From Tumebacillus permanentifrigoris (lineage in GTDB: Bacteria > Bacillota > Bacilli > Tumebacillales > Tumebacillaceae): a stretch of DNA of 64,000 bases. The translations under genes were made by a program, and so were the position numbers. The notes beneath the pieces are model-generated. The model was not told where the DNA came from and did no database searches. It saw only the letters and a program-made list of their open reading frames with translations. The stretch lies in NCBI RefSeq assembly GCF_003148565.1, contig NZ_QGGL01000006.1, positions 62,001-126,000 on the forward strand. Reading direction: 5' to 3'. Positions 50,169-58,562 of the stretch are shown one piece after another; within the stretch, counting starts at the first letter, position 1, and each line of letters begins with the position of its first letter.

Positions 50169-51086
50169 ATGAACGTGAACTCAGAACACACGATGTGGAT
50201 GGAGATTGTACAACGACTCGAAGCGGGTGCGATGCAGTCCGAAGTCGCTCGGGCTTACGGCATGTCCCGCGGGAAGTTCAGATATCGGTTGGCACGATTC
50301 TTAGAAGCATCTGGCATCGAACTCGTCGTCGCGAACACGACGCAGGATGCAACAAGCGCTGCACGGGCTGAACTCGCCCTTGCGATGTCAGAAGTCGCGG
50401 CGACGGTGGAGGGCGCAAACACGACCACCATCGCCCCAACAGCATCCGACAAGCCGGAACCATCGCCTGCAAAGTCCCTCTCCCAACGGAACCTCGACAT
50501 TCCGTTGGTCGATCTCAGCTTGCGCGATGCTTCGCTCGTGGAGGAGAGCTGGAACCGTGCGCACGGGCTGAACCGACTGGTCGCGATGGTCAAGGAGCCG
50601 CGCACCCTGTTCACGTATTGGGAGATCAACGAGTCTCGCAAGCACTTGATCCAAGCACACTTTCGCGCCGACTGGAGCCAGCTTCCGTTCTGCCTCGTCG
50701 TGCATGATATCACCGACCTGCACTTCAACGGCACCAACGCGCACAACACGATCCGCATCGAGGTCAACCCGCGTGCGGAGAGCTGGTACATCCACGGGGT
50801 GACACCGGGCCGGCGGTATCAGATCGACTTTTGCACCCAGACGATCGCCGGTCAATTGTTCACGATCCTGCGCTCGAACATCGTGGAGACCCCGCCGCTC
50901 CCGCCCGCTCACCATCAGGAGCCGCTGTTGAAATTCGGTACGATCCACCAAGAGACGCCAGAATACCTGCGTGCCAAGGACGCCCAGCTTGCCCCGGCCT
51001 CCTTGCAAGCAGAACCGTGGCATGACCAGTTCACGGGCTACAACCTCGCGGAAGGCAAGACCTCCGGGGAAGGAGATCAGAACTAA
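50169..51086 (+). CDS. DUF4912 protein with HTH-like N-terminus
   Basis: 305 residues. The DUF4912 domain spans about 125-235 (VAMVKEPRTLFTYWEINES, FCLVVHDITDLHFNGTNA, ESWYIHGVTPGRRYQIDFC). It resembles a beta-sandwich and often occurs beside alpha-glucan synthesis genes. The first ~50 residues look like a helix-turn-helix (MQSEVARAYGMSRGKFRYRL), then a Ser/Thr/Ala-rich linker. It ends by overlapping the GH57-GT4 gene by one base (TAATG). It could be a regulator or carbohydrate-binding partner of that enzyme. ATG 50169 follows TGGAGGAG. Confidence 0.8.
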   Translation: MNVNSEHTMWMEIVQRLEAGAMQSEVARAYGMSRGKFRYRLARFLEASGIELVVANTTQDATSAARAELALAMSEVAATVEGANTTTIAPTASDKPEPSPAKSLSQRNLDIPLVDLSLRDASLVEESWNRAHGLNRLVAMVKEPRTLFTYWEINESRKHLIQAHFRADWSQLPFCLVVHDITDLHFNGTNAHNTIRIEVNPRAESWYIHGVTPGRRYQIDFCTQTIAGQLFTILRSNIVETPPLPPAHHQEPLLKFGTIHQETPEYLRAKDAQLAPASLQAEPWHDQFTGYNLAEGKTSGEGDQN

Positions 51087-54043
51087 TGGTAAAAGGCTAC
51101 CTCGCCCTCGTCCTGCACGCCCACCTGCCCTATGTTCGCCACCCGGAAAGCGAGGCGTATCTGGAGGAGCGTTGGCTGTTTGAAGGAATCACGGAAACCT
51201 ACATCCCGCTCCTGCAAGTCTACCAAGGACTGCTGGCCGACGGCGTCGAGTTCCGCGTCACGATGTCGATCACGCCGACGCTGCTGTCGATGTTGACCGA
51301 CCCGCTTTTGCAAAAACGCTACCTCAAGCACCTCTCGAAGCTGATCGAACTCGCGGAAAAGGAAGTCCTGCGCACCGAGAAGGAAGCTCCGCAGTTCAAC
51401 GGTCTCGCTTTTAAATACTTGAACCGCTTCACCTCCCTGCGCGAGTTCTACTTGCGTTACGATGGCAACCTGATCACCGCCTTTCGCGAGCTGCAAGACC
51501 TTGGGAAACTGGAGATTATCACGTCGGCGGCGACCCATGCGTTTTTGCCAAACGTGTTGACGGAGGAAGCCATTCGCGCCCAACTGCAAACCGCCGTCGA
51601 TCTGCACACCGAACACTTTGGCCGGGCACCGCAAGGAATCTGGTTGCCGGAGTGCGGCTTCGCGCCGGAGTTGGATCGATTGTTGAAGGCGTGTGGCCTG
51701 CGCTATTTCTTCACCGATGCACATGGCGTGACGACCGCCGACCCGACTCCGGTGTTCGGCACGTATTCTCCCGTGCTGACCCCGCATGGTGTGGCGGCGT
51801 TCCCGCGCGATGTGGAGTCTTCGAAACAAGTGTGGAGTTCGCAGGAAGGCTACCCTGGGGACTTCGATTACCGCGAGTATTACCGCGATATCGGGCACGA
51901 CCTGCCGTATGAGGACATCAAAGACTACATCCACGAGGACGGCATCCGTCTGAACACCGGGATCAAGTACTTCCGCATCACCGGCTCCGATCAGAAGCAA
52001 CCCTACAACCCGCAATGGGCACGGGAAAAAGCGACCCAACACGCGGGCAACTTCCTGTTCAACCGCGAAAAGCAAGTGGAGCATTACGCGCACCACATGG
52101 GTCGGCGTCCGCTGATCGTTGCGCCGTATGACGCGGAACTGTACGGACACTGGTGGTACGAAGGCCCGATGTGGCTGGACCTGCTCTTGCGCAAGATGCA
52201 CGCCGACCAGACCACCGTCAAAGCGATCACACCGTCCGAATACCTCGGCCTCTACCCAGACTTCCAAGTCTGCCGCTTGCCGATGTCTTCGTGGGGGAGG
52301 GGTGGCTATGCGGATGTCTGGTTGCGCGGCGAGAACGATTGGATCTACCCGGCCTTGCATCGTATGGAGCGTCAGATGGTCGAGCTGGCGAACTCTTTTG
52401 TCGTGCCGTCTGACACACAACGCCGTGCGCTCAACCAAGCGGCGCGCGAGTTGATGTTGGCGCAGAGCAGCGACTGGGCGTTCATCATGGACAACAAAAC
52501 GATGGTCGATTACGCGGTCAAACGCACCAAGCACCACGTCAACCGCTTCGATGCGCTCGCTGGCATGCTGACGAAGGGCAAGATCAACGAACCGTGGCTG
52601 GCCAAGCTCGAAGCGCTCGACGCTATTTTCCCGGAACTAAAATTCGAAGTCTACCGCTCGAAGCATCAGACCAACCGCTGGGACGAGCAAGCGAATTCAC
52701 GGGCCGCGAACGAGACCGATGGACAAGCGATGCTGCGAGAAGGTATCCAAGTCGATTCGCATGGTTTGCATCTGGAGGCGAACAGTACCTCCGCGCAATT
52801 GAGGTGGGATGCTGATGCCAAGCCAGCCGCCGCCGTGCATCGCCCACGCGTGCTCATGCTCTCGTGGGAATTCCCGCCGCTGACCATCGGGGGTCTCTCG
52901 CGGCACGTGTATGACCTGACGCGCTACCTCGTGAAAAACGGCTGGGACGTCCACGTCGTCACCACCGAAGTGGAAAACGCACCGCACGAGGAAGTGGTCG
53001 AGGGGGTACATGTACACCGCGTTCACGTCATGAAGCCGGATGGTCTGGAATTCGTACACTGGGCGTTCCAACTCAATCTGATGATGATCGACACCGTGCA
53101 GGCGCTGACCGCCGCAGGTCTGACGTTCGACTTGATCCATGCGCACGACTGGCTGGTCACCTACGCCGCCGAATCGGTGAAAAAACAAGCGAACGTCCCG
53201 CTCGTCTCGACGATCCATGCGACGGAACACGGGCGCAACCACGGCATCCACAGCGATTTGCAAGGCTACATCCACGTGCTGGAATGGAAGCTCACCTACG
53301 AGTCGCAGCGCGTGATCCTCTGCAGTTCGTACATGCAACGCGAAGTCGAGCAGATCTTCGAACTCCCGTCGCACAAACTCGATGTCATCCCGAACGGTGT
53401 CGATCCAGAGCTGCTGCAACCGTCTGCCAGTGGAGAATCGCGCCCGGACGGACGCCTCGTCATGTTCGTGGGCCGCTTGGTGCGGGAAAAAGGCGTTCAT
53501 ACGCTGTTGAACGCCATCCCCTCGATTCTTGCGGAGTTCCCAGACACTGCGTTTGTGATCGCCGGCAAGGGGCCAGCGATGTCAGCCCTCCAAGAACAAG
53601 CCCGCGGTATGGGAATCGCGGACAAGGTTCGGTTCGCCGGGTTCATCAGCGACGAGGAGCGCAATTCGCTGTTCCAAGCGGCAGATGTTGCGGTGTTCCC
53701 GAGCCTGTACGAACCGTTTGGCATCGTCGCGCTGGAAGCGATGGCGGCCCAGACGCCCGTGGTCGTCTCGGATGTCGGGGGTCTGGGGGATGTCGTTTCG
53801 CACGGACACAACGGGTTGAAGATGTACCCGGACGATGCCCACTCGCTTTCCTTGCAAGTGCGTGATCTGCTTCGAGATCCGGCGTATGGGGAACGTCTGG
53901 CTCAGACCGCACTGCAGGAGATCGACCGTTACAACTGGAACTCCATCGCCCAGCAGACGACGGCGGTGTATCGCAAGGCCTTGGGGATGGACGAACACCC
54001 GCCGACGATGAGCGTGAACGAAGCGGCGGTTGCGCGGGAGTAG
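51086..54043 (+). CDS. GH57 branching enzyme fused to GT4 glycogen synthase
   Basis: 985 residues, two enzymes in one chain. Residues 1 to ~540 are a GH57 1,4-alpha-glucan branching enzyme with its DUF1957 helical part: HAHLPYVRHPE, nucleophile Glu in GIWLPECGFAPE (~190), and acid Asp in APYDAELYGHWWYEGP (~347). After a ~45-residue linker, residues ~587-985 are a GT-B glycosyltransferase family 4 synthase: LSWEFPPLTIGGLSRHVYDL, HAHDWLVTYAAES, VIPNGVD and EPFGIVALEAMA. Synthase and branching activities are normally separate (glgA, glgB). The fusion would make branched alpha-glucan in one complex. It is translationally coupled to DUF4912. Confidence 0.92.
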   Translation: MVKGYLALVLHAHLPYVRHPESEAYLEERWLFEGITETYIPLLQVYQGLLADGVEFRVTMSITPTLLSMLTDPLLQKRYLKHLSKLIELAEKEVLRTEKEAPQFNGLAFKYLNRFTSLREFYLRYDGNLITAFRELQDLGKLEIITSAATHAFLPNVLTEEAIRAQLQTAVDLHTEHFGRAPQGIWLPECGFAPELDRLLKACGLRYFFTDAHGVTTADPTPVFGTYSPVLTPHGVAAFPRDVESSKQVWSSQEGYPGDFDYREYYRDIGHDLPYEDIKDYIHEDGIRLNTGIKYFRITGSDQKQPYNPQWAREKATQHAGNFLFNREKQVEHYAHHMGRRPLIVAPYDAELYGHWWYEGPMWLDLLLRKMHADQTTVKAITPSEYLGLYPDFQVCRLPMSSWGRGGYADVWLRGENDWIYPALHRMERQMVELANSFVVPSDTQRRALNQAARELMLAQSSDWAFIMDNKTMVDYAVKRTKHHVNRFDALAGMLTKGKINEPWLAKLEALDAIFPELKFEVYRSKHQTNRWDEQANSRAANETDGQAMLREGIQVDSHGLHLEANSTSAQLRWDADAKPAAAVHRPRVLMLSWEFPPLTIGGLSRHVYDLTRYLVKNGWDVHVVTTEVENAPHEEVVEGVHVHRVHVMKPDGLEFVHWAFQLNLMMIDTVQALTAAGLTFDLIHAHDWLVTYAAESVKKQANVPLVSTIHATEHGRNHGIHSDLQGYIHVLEWKLTYESQRVILCSSYMQREVEQIFELPSHKLDVIPNGVDPELLQPSASGESRPDGRLVMFVGRLVREKGVHTLLNAIPSILAEFPDTAFVIAGKGPAMSALQEQARGMGIADKVRFAGFISDEERNSLFQAADVAVFPSLYEPFGIVALEAMAAQTPVVVSDVGGLGDVVSHGHNGLKMYPDDAHSLSLQVRDLLRDPAYGERLAQTALQEIDRYNWNSIAQQTTAVYRKALGMDEHPPTMSVNEAAVARE

Positions 54044-54138
54044 CACGTCAGCGAGGAGAGAGGGACGCCGTCCGCCGGGAAAGCGGAGAGGCTCCATGCT
54101 AGTGGATGAGCACGAACACCTGAGAGGAGCTTGCCCGT

Positions 54139-54891
54139 ATGAAAGCTGTGATCATGGCCGGGGGTCAAGGCACACGCCTGCGCCCGTTGACGAATCGAAT
54201 GCCGAAACCGATGGTCCCCTTGTTGGACCGCCCGTGCATGGAGTACATCATCGACCTGCTGAAAAGCCACGGAATCACCGAGATCGCCGTCACGTTGCAA
54301 TACCTGCCACAAGTGATCCAGCACCACTTCGGTGACGGCTCCTCCTCTGGTGTGCGGCTGCATTACTTTGAAGAGACCACCCCGCTCGGGACGGCCGGAA
54401 GTGTGAAAAACGCCTCCGACTTCCTCGATGAGACGTTCCTCGTGATCAGCGGGGATGCCTTGACCGACTTCGACCTCACGAATGCGATTCAAAAGCATCG
54501 CGAGTGTGCGGCGCTCGGCACGATGATGCTCACCGAAGTGGAAGACCCGACGCGCTTTGGCGTGGTCACGACGGACGAGCGGGGGCGGATTGCGCGCTTT
54601 CAGGAAAAGCCGGCTTGGGACGAGGTCTTCAGCCATACGGTCAACACCGGGATCTACATTCTGGAGCCGCAGATTCTGACGTTGATCGAGCCGGGGGTCG
54701 TCTACGATTTCAGCAAGCAACTGTTCCCGTCGATGTTGGAGCAGGGGTTGCCGCTTTACGGATTCGTAGGGGAGGGCTACTGGTCGGACATCGGAACCCC
54801 CGAGCAGTATCGCGAGACACAGGTGGACATGATCTACGGACGCGTCAACGTCGACCTCCGCGCAGGGACGGCTGTGGCCCAGACGGGTTGA
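54139..54891 (+). CDS. Sugar-1-phosphate nucleotidyltransferase (short form)
   Basis: 250 residues. The fold opens with [20 protein letters not shown] and [11 protein letters not shown] (activating Lys), then [24 protein letters not shown] and [13 protein letters not shown]. It stops right after the catalytic domain, where related proteins continue into a left-handed beta-helix (and in cyanobacteria a phosphomannomutase domain). It probably makes the ADP- or UDP-glucose donor for the GT4 synthase 95 bp upstream; which nucleotide is not clear. AGAGGAG precedes the ATG, and a strong terminator follows. Confidence 0.88.
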   Translation: MKAVIMAGGQGTRLRPLTNRMPKPMVPLLDRPCMEYIIDLLKSHGITEIAVTLQYLPQVIQHHFGDGSSSGVRLHYFEETTPLGTAGSVKNASDFLDETFLVISGDALTDFDLTNAIQKHRECAALGTMMLTEVEDPTRFGVVTTDERGRIARFQEKPAWDEVFSHTVNTGIYILEPQILTLIEPGVVYDFSKQLFPSMLEQGLPLYGFVGEGYWSDIGTPEQYRETQVDMIYGRVNVDLRAGTAVAQTG

Positions 54892-54909
54892 GGACGATGC
54901 CCAGTTGAG

Positions 54910-54951
54910 AAAAAACAGGAGTTCGACCGACCCGTCGAACTCCTGTTTTTT
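54910..54951 (+). terminator. Terminator of the DUF4912-GH57/GT4-nucleotidyltransferase operon
   Basis: A perfect 18-bp stem joins 54910-54927 and 54934-54951, ending in T6. Confidence 0.92.
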
Positions 54952-55079
54952 GTGAGCAACAGACCGTGCGGGCCTAGACGGGTAGGCGTACAGGCACCAA
55001 TCCGTCCCTTTTTGCTTATCATGAGGTTATCCAACCCCATTCGCGGTACAGAATGGTCGTAGAAGGGAGAGATGACCCC

Positions 55080-56111
55080 ATGAAAGCTCTGCACGACCTG
55101 TTGGAGGCGATGCGCCTGCCCAATGGGGCCTATGTGGCCAGCCCCTCCAGCGACTATTCCTATGTTTGGATTCGCGACATCGCCTATACGGTGCTGCCGT
55201 ATCTGCACAGCGATTGCGGACGGTATGAAGCGGCTTATCATGCCTTGCTCGACCTGTTCCGGAAATACGAGTGGAAGATCGACATTCACACCCGCCAGAA
55301 ACCGGTGCTCCCATACGAATACATCCACGCTCGCTACTCCGTCGATCTCAGCGAGGTTCCTACTCCGTGGGGACACGCACAGAACGACTCGATCGGTTTG
55401 TTCCTCTGGGGCGTCGGGGAGGGAGTCCGGCACGGCAAGCGCATCCTGCGCGACCGCCGCGACCACGACATCCTGCAGAAGATCGTTTACTACCTCGGTT
55501 GCCTGCAATATTGGCAGGAAGCGGACAACGGCATCTGGGAGGAGAACGTCGAAGTCCACGCCTCCTCCGTCGGGGCTTGTGTCGCTGGTTTGAAAGCGGT
55601 CTCACTGCTCGTCAACGTCCCGCAGGAATGGATACAAAAAGGGGAGGAGACCTTGAGACATCTCCTCCCCCGCGAGAGCCACACCAAGGAAACCGACCTC
55701 GCGCTGCTCTCCTTGATCTACCCGTACCAAGTCGTCAACCGCGCGACGGCGTTGCGAATTCTGGGCGACGTCACGCAGAAGTTGGAACGCACACACGGCG
55801 TGATCCGCTACCAACAGGATCGCTATTACAACGAAGGGAGCGAAGCGGAGTGGTGCTTCGGCTTCCCGTGGCTAGGACTGTGCTATGCGGAGCTGGGGGA
55901 TCGCCAGAAAGTCGAGCACTACTGGGCCAAGACGATCGGTCTGCTGGAGGCCAACCACGGCCAGATGCCGGAGCTCTACATCGGCGGCACGAACCAACCC
56001 AACGGCAACAACCCACTGGCTTGGGCGGTTTCGATGGCGCTCCTGCTCCACGAACACATCCAACCTGCCAGCCCTACCTCGCAATATGCAAAAAAAGGGA
56101 CAAGCGCCTAG
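55080..56111 (+). CDS. GH15-like glycoside hydrolase
   Basis: This 343-residue (alpha/alpha)6-barrel protein is like glucoamylases and phosphorylase-kinase alpha subunits. SYVWIRDIAYTVLPYLH holds the substrate-binding WxRD, NGIWEENVEVHASSVG the putative acid, and WCFGFPWLGLCYAELGD a later helix. It is short for GH15 (the N-terminal beta-sandwich is missing) and has no signal peptide, so it acts inside the cell. With phosphorylase and branching/synthase genes next door it probably trims the same glucan. AAGGGAGAG precedes the ATG. Confidence 0.82.
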   Translation: MKALHDLLEAMRLPNGAYVASPSSDYSYVWIRDIAYTVLPYLHSDCGRYEAAYHALLDLFRKYEWKIDIHTRQKPVLPYEYIHARYSVDLSEVPTPWGHAQNDSIGLFLWGVGEGVRHGKRILRDRRDHDILQKIVYYLGCLQYWQEADNGIWEENVEVHASSVGACVAGLKAVSLLVNVPQEWIQKGEETLRHLLPRESHTKETDLALLSLIYPYQVVNRATALRILGDVTQKLERTHGVIRYQQDRYYNEGSEAEWCFGFPWLGLCYAELGDRQKVEHYWAKTIGLLEANHGQMPELYIGGTNQPNGNNPLAWAVSMALLLHEHIQPASPTSQYAKKGTSA

Positions 56112-56129
56112 GCGACTGTCCCTTTTTTT
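56090..56129 (+). terminator. Terminator of the GH15-like gene
   Basis: AAAAAAAGGGACA pairs with TGTCCCTTTTTTT around 14 bases, overlapping the end of the coding frame. Confidence 0.85.
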
Positions 56130-56152
56130 CATGGTGACTGTATGTGCGTAGA

Positions 56153-56467
56153 TTACTCGACAATACCTTGTTGGCTATCTTCGGTGACTTCAAGCCACTC
56201 GTCGAGTACTTTCTTGTCCAAGACGCGCGCTGTGATCATCACTTGCTGCTTTTCGTTGAAGATCGTCGTCCAGTCCGCGCCGGAACCTTCGGCGATGCGG
56301 ACAGCCATCAAGAGACCCGCCCACGCCGCATGACGCTTATACCAGAAAAATGTTTGCTGCTCCATCATGTAGGGATATAAGTCGTCAAACGAGGTATGCT
56401 TGCAAGCTAGAGTGCGATCCAACTCTTCCTTTGCTTCGATCACGTACTTTAAAACGTCAAATGACAT
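56153..56467 (-). CDS. Hypothetical protein, 104 aa
   Basis: The start at ATG 56467 is 8 bases after AGGAGG; an upstream in-frame ATG (56497) lacks a site. The product is acidic and helical, with MSFDVLKYVIEAKEELDR and a Trp-rich centre (EQQTFFWYKRHAAWAGLLM). No membrane segment long enough to span, no signal peptide and no family I recognise. It lies alone between the GH15-like and tagO-like genes. Confidence 0.7.
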   Translation of the reverse strand: MSFDVLKYVIEAKEELDRTLACKHTSFDDLYPYMMEQQTFFWYKRHAAWAGLLMAVRIAEGSGADWTTIFNEKQQVMITARVLDKKVLDEWLEVTEDSQQGIVE

Positions 56468-56590
56468 GGGTTCTCCCTCCTTATCTTCTCTCTTCATGAT
56501 ACAGCAAGCAGACCCTTATGGGGAAGTGTCAACTTTCGGTGATCTCTGGTAACTCTGGATGAATCCTCAGAAGTTACCTACATTTTTACG

Positions 56591-57556
56591 TTAAATCAAG
56601 GTCAGCACCAGCGAGGACAGTCCCAAGCAGGTGGCGATCAGGTAGAGGAACACGACCGCTTGCTTCTGGTTGAGCCCGCGATCCATCAAGCGGTGATGGG
56701 CATGGGTGCGATCCGGCGAATAGATTGGTTTGCCGTTGAGCGCACGGCGGATCGTGACGTAGAACGCGTCAAAAATCGGCAGGCCGAGCGCCAACATCGG
56801 CACGAGGACCGATGCGATCGTGATCGACTTGAACGCGCCGAGGATGGAGATCGCCGCCAGCAGGAAGCCGAGGAACATCGACCCGGTGTCACCCATGATG
56901 ATCTTCGCCGGGAAAAAGTTGTGGCGCAGGTAGCCAAGCGTGGTGCCGACCAAGGTGGCGGTCAACAAGGCGGTCGTCGTCTGGCCCATCAGCAGTGTGA
57001 CGACCAACAGCGTCGAACCGGCGATCGCCGCGACACCGCCCGCCAATCCATCGATGCCATCGAGGAAGTTGAAGGCATTGATCACGCCGACCACCCAGAG
57101 CACCGTCAGCACTTGTCCCAGAATCGGGTTGAAGGTCAGGTAGCCGATATCTCCAAACGGGATGTTCACGCCGTGAACGACGGTTCCGGTCAGGATCAGC
57201 GACAGGGAGGCGACGATCTGGCCGAGGAACTTCGGCAGGGCCGGGAAGTCCTTGCCATGTGTCTTCGCATAGTCGTCGAGGAAGCCGACGACCACGAGGA
57301 CGAGGATGCCGCCGAGGAGACCCCACAGCGTCAGGTCATCCTCCAAGTTGTTGCCATATTGCCAGATGAAAAAGCTCACGAACAGGACGAACACGACGAT
57401 CATGCCGAGCCCGCCCAGCATCGGGAGCGGTTCTTTTTGCTTCTTGCGCGCGTTGGGTTTGTCCACGTAGCCGTAGCGGAGCGCGATCTTGCGGAACATC
57501 GCGACGCTTAGATAACTGAGCAGCGCGGAAGCCAACATCACCCACAGGACATTCAC
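56591..57556 (-). CDS. tagO: Undecaprenyl-phosphate N-acetylglucosaminyl-1-phosphate transferase (TagO/WecA-like)
   Basis: Polytopic membrane enzyme (321 aa, ~10 helices) that transfers sugar-1-phosphate from a UDP-sugar to undecaprenyl phosphate, the first step in teichoic-acid or polysaccharide linkage. The conserved cytosolic loops are present: GFLDDYAKTHGKD, NAFNFLDGIDGLAGG (catalytic Asp pair), IMGDTGSMFLGF, and DRTHAHHRLMD with the HxH of the WecA/TagO branch. GGGGAGGA precedes the ATG. Donor specificity (GlcNAc assumed) is from family only. Confidence 0.9.
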   Translation of the reverse strand: MNVLWVMLASALLSYLSVAMFRKIALRYGYVDKPNARKKQKEPLPMLGGLGMIVVFVLFVSFFIWQYGNNLEDDLTLWGLLGGILVLVVVGFLDDYAKTHGKDFPALPKFLGQIVASLSLILTGTVVHGVNIPFGDIGYLTFNPILGQVLTVLWVVGVINAFNFLDGIDGLAGGVAAIAGSTLLVVTLLMGQTTTALLTATLVGTTLGYLRHNFFPAKIIMGDTGSMFLGFLLAAISILGAFKSITIASVLVPMLALGLPIFDAFYVTIRRALNGKPIYSPDRTHAHHRLMDRGLNQKQAVVFLYLIATCLGLSSLVLTLI

Positions 57557-57693
57557 AGGGGTTCCTCCCCGAATTCTAGAATTTACTCACTCTCCCTATT
57601 GTCGTACCGACTGTCGAACGCTGTCAAGGAAACTTTTTCCCCAGAATGTGGTACAGTAGGGAAAACAGGCTCTTGCGGAGGTAGATACAACGT

Positions 57694-58509
57694 ATGGTGT
57701 GGAGCGATTGGATCATCGGACTGATCGGAGCGAGTGTGATCGCCGGACTGGCCTATGGCAAGCGGTCGTTGTCGTTGAGCGGTCTGTTCGCAGCGGTCGT
57801 GGTCGGGACGGTGCTGTATGCGTTGGGCAATTTGGCGTGGTTCGGCACGTTGATCGCGTTTTTCCTGTCCTCGACGGTGCTCTCCAAATTCAAGCAACGG
57901 GCGAAGGCTGGTGTAGAAGCCACGTATGAAAAATCGGGCCGGCGCGATGCCGGGCAAGTCTTCGCCAACGGTGGGATCGCGGTGTTGCTATGCATAGGAC
58001 ATTACTTCGTCCCACACCCTGCGTGGTGGGCCGCGTTCATCGGGGTGATGGCCACGGTCAACGCCGACACGTGGGCGACAGAGATCGGCGGCCTCAGCAA
58101 GTCGCAGCCGCGTTCGATCCTGACGTTGAAAAAAGTCCCGACCGGCACCTCCGGCGGGATCTCCACACTCGGGACGCTGGCGACGATGGCAGGCGGGATG
58201 TTCATCGGCTTGTGCGCGTGGTTGCTGTCGATCGGGTTTGATGCGCTCCATGTCGGATTCGGGTGGTTCCTGCTGACTGGGCTGGTCGCGGGCACGATCG
58301 GCTCGCTGACCGATTCGATCATCGGAGCGAAGTGGCAATGGATGCAGCGCTGCGTCGTCTGCGCCAAGGACGTGGAAGCGAAAACGCACTGCAGCACCCC
58401 GACCTCTGCGGGACGCGGCGTGAAATGGATGAACAATGATGCAGTCAACCTCATCGCCTCCGTCGCCGGGGGCCTTGTGGCGATGTTGCTCGCAGGATAC
58501 GCAACATGA
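57694..58509 (+). CDS. DUF92 integral membrane protein
   Basis: 271 residues with six or seven hydrophobic segments. DUF92 landmarks: YGKRSLSLSGLFAAVVVG, GGRDAGQV-like GRRDAGQVFANGG, VNADTWATEIGGLSKSQPRS and KVPTGTSGGISTLGT, then GSLTDSIIGAKWQW. Plant DUF92 member VTE6 phosphorylates phytyl phosphate; bacterial members may act on polyprenyl substrates but are mostly uncharacterised. It is divergent from tagO and followed by a bidirectional terminator. Confidence 0.88.
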   Translation: MVWSDWIIGLIGASVIAGLAYGKRSLSLSGLFAAVVVGTVLYALGNLAWFGTLIAFFLSSTVLSKFKQRAKAGVEATYEKSGRRDAGQVFANGGIAVLLCIGHYFVPHPAWWAAFIGVMATVNADTWATEIGGLSKSQPRSILTLKKVPTGTSGGISTLGTLATMAGGMFIGLCAWLLSIGFDALHVGFGWFLLTGLVAGTIGSLTDSIIGAKWQWMQRCVVCAKDVEAKTHCSTPTSAGRGVKWMNNDAVNLIASVAGGLVAMLLAGYAT

Positions 58510-58547
58510 AAAAGCCAACTTCCACAGGCGTGGAAGTTGGCTTTTTT
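58509..58547. terminator. Bidirectional terminator after DUF92 gene
   Basis: A perfect 17-bp stem (AAAAAGCCAACTTCCAC with its complement) with T tracts on both strands, between two convergent genes. Confidence 0.92.
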
Positions 58548-58562
58548 CGACCACGAGCGATT

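Noticed and set aside
51083-52537. 484-codon frame on the minus strand opposite the GH57 domain
   Set aside because: Arg/Val/His-rich shadow with no recognisable domain; the plus strand carries both catalytic residues of GH57.
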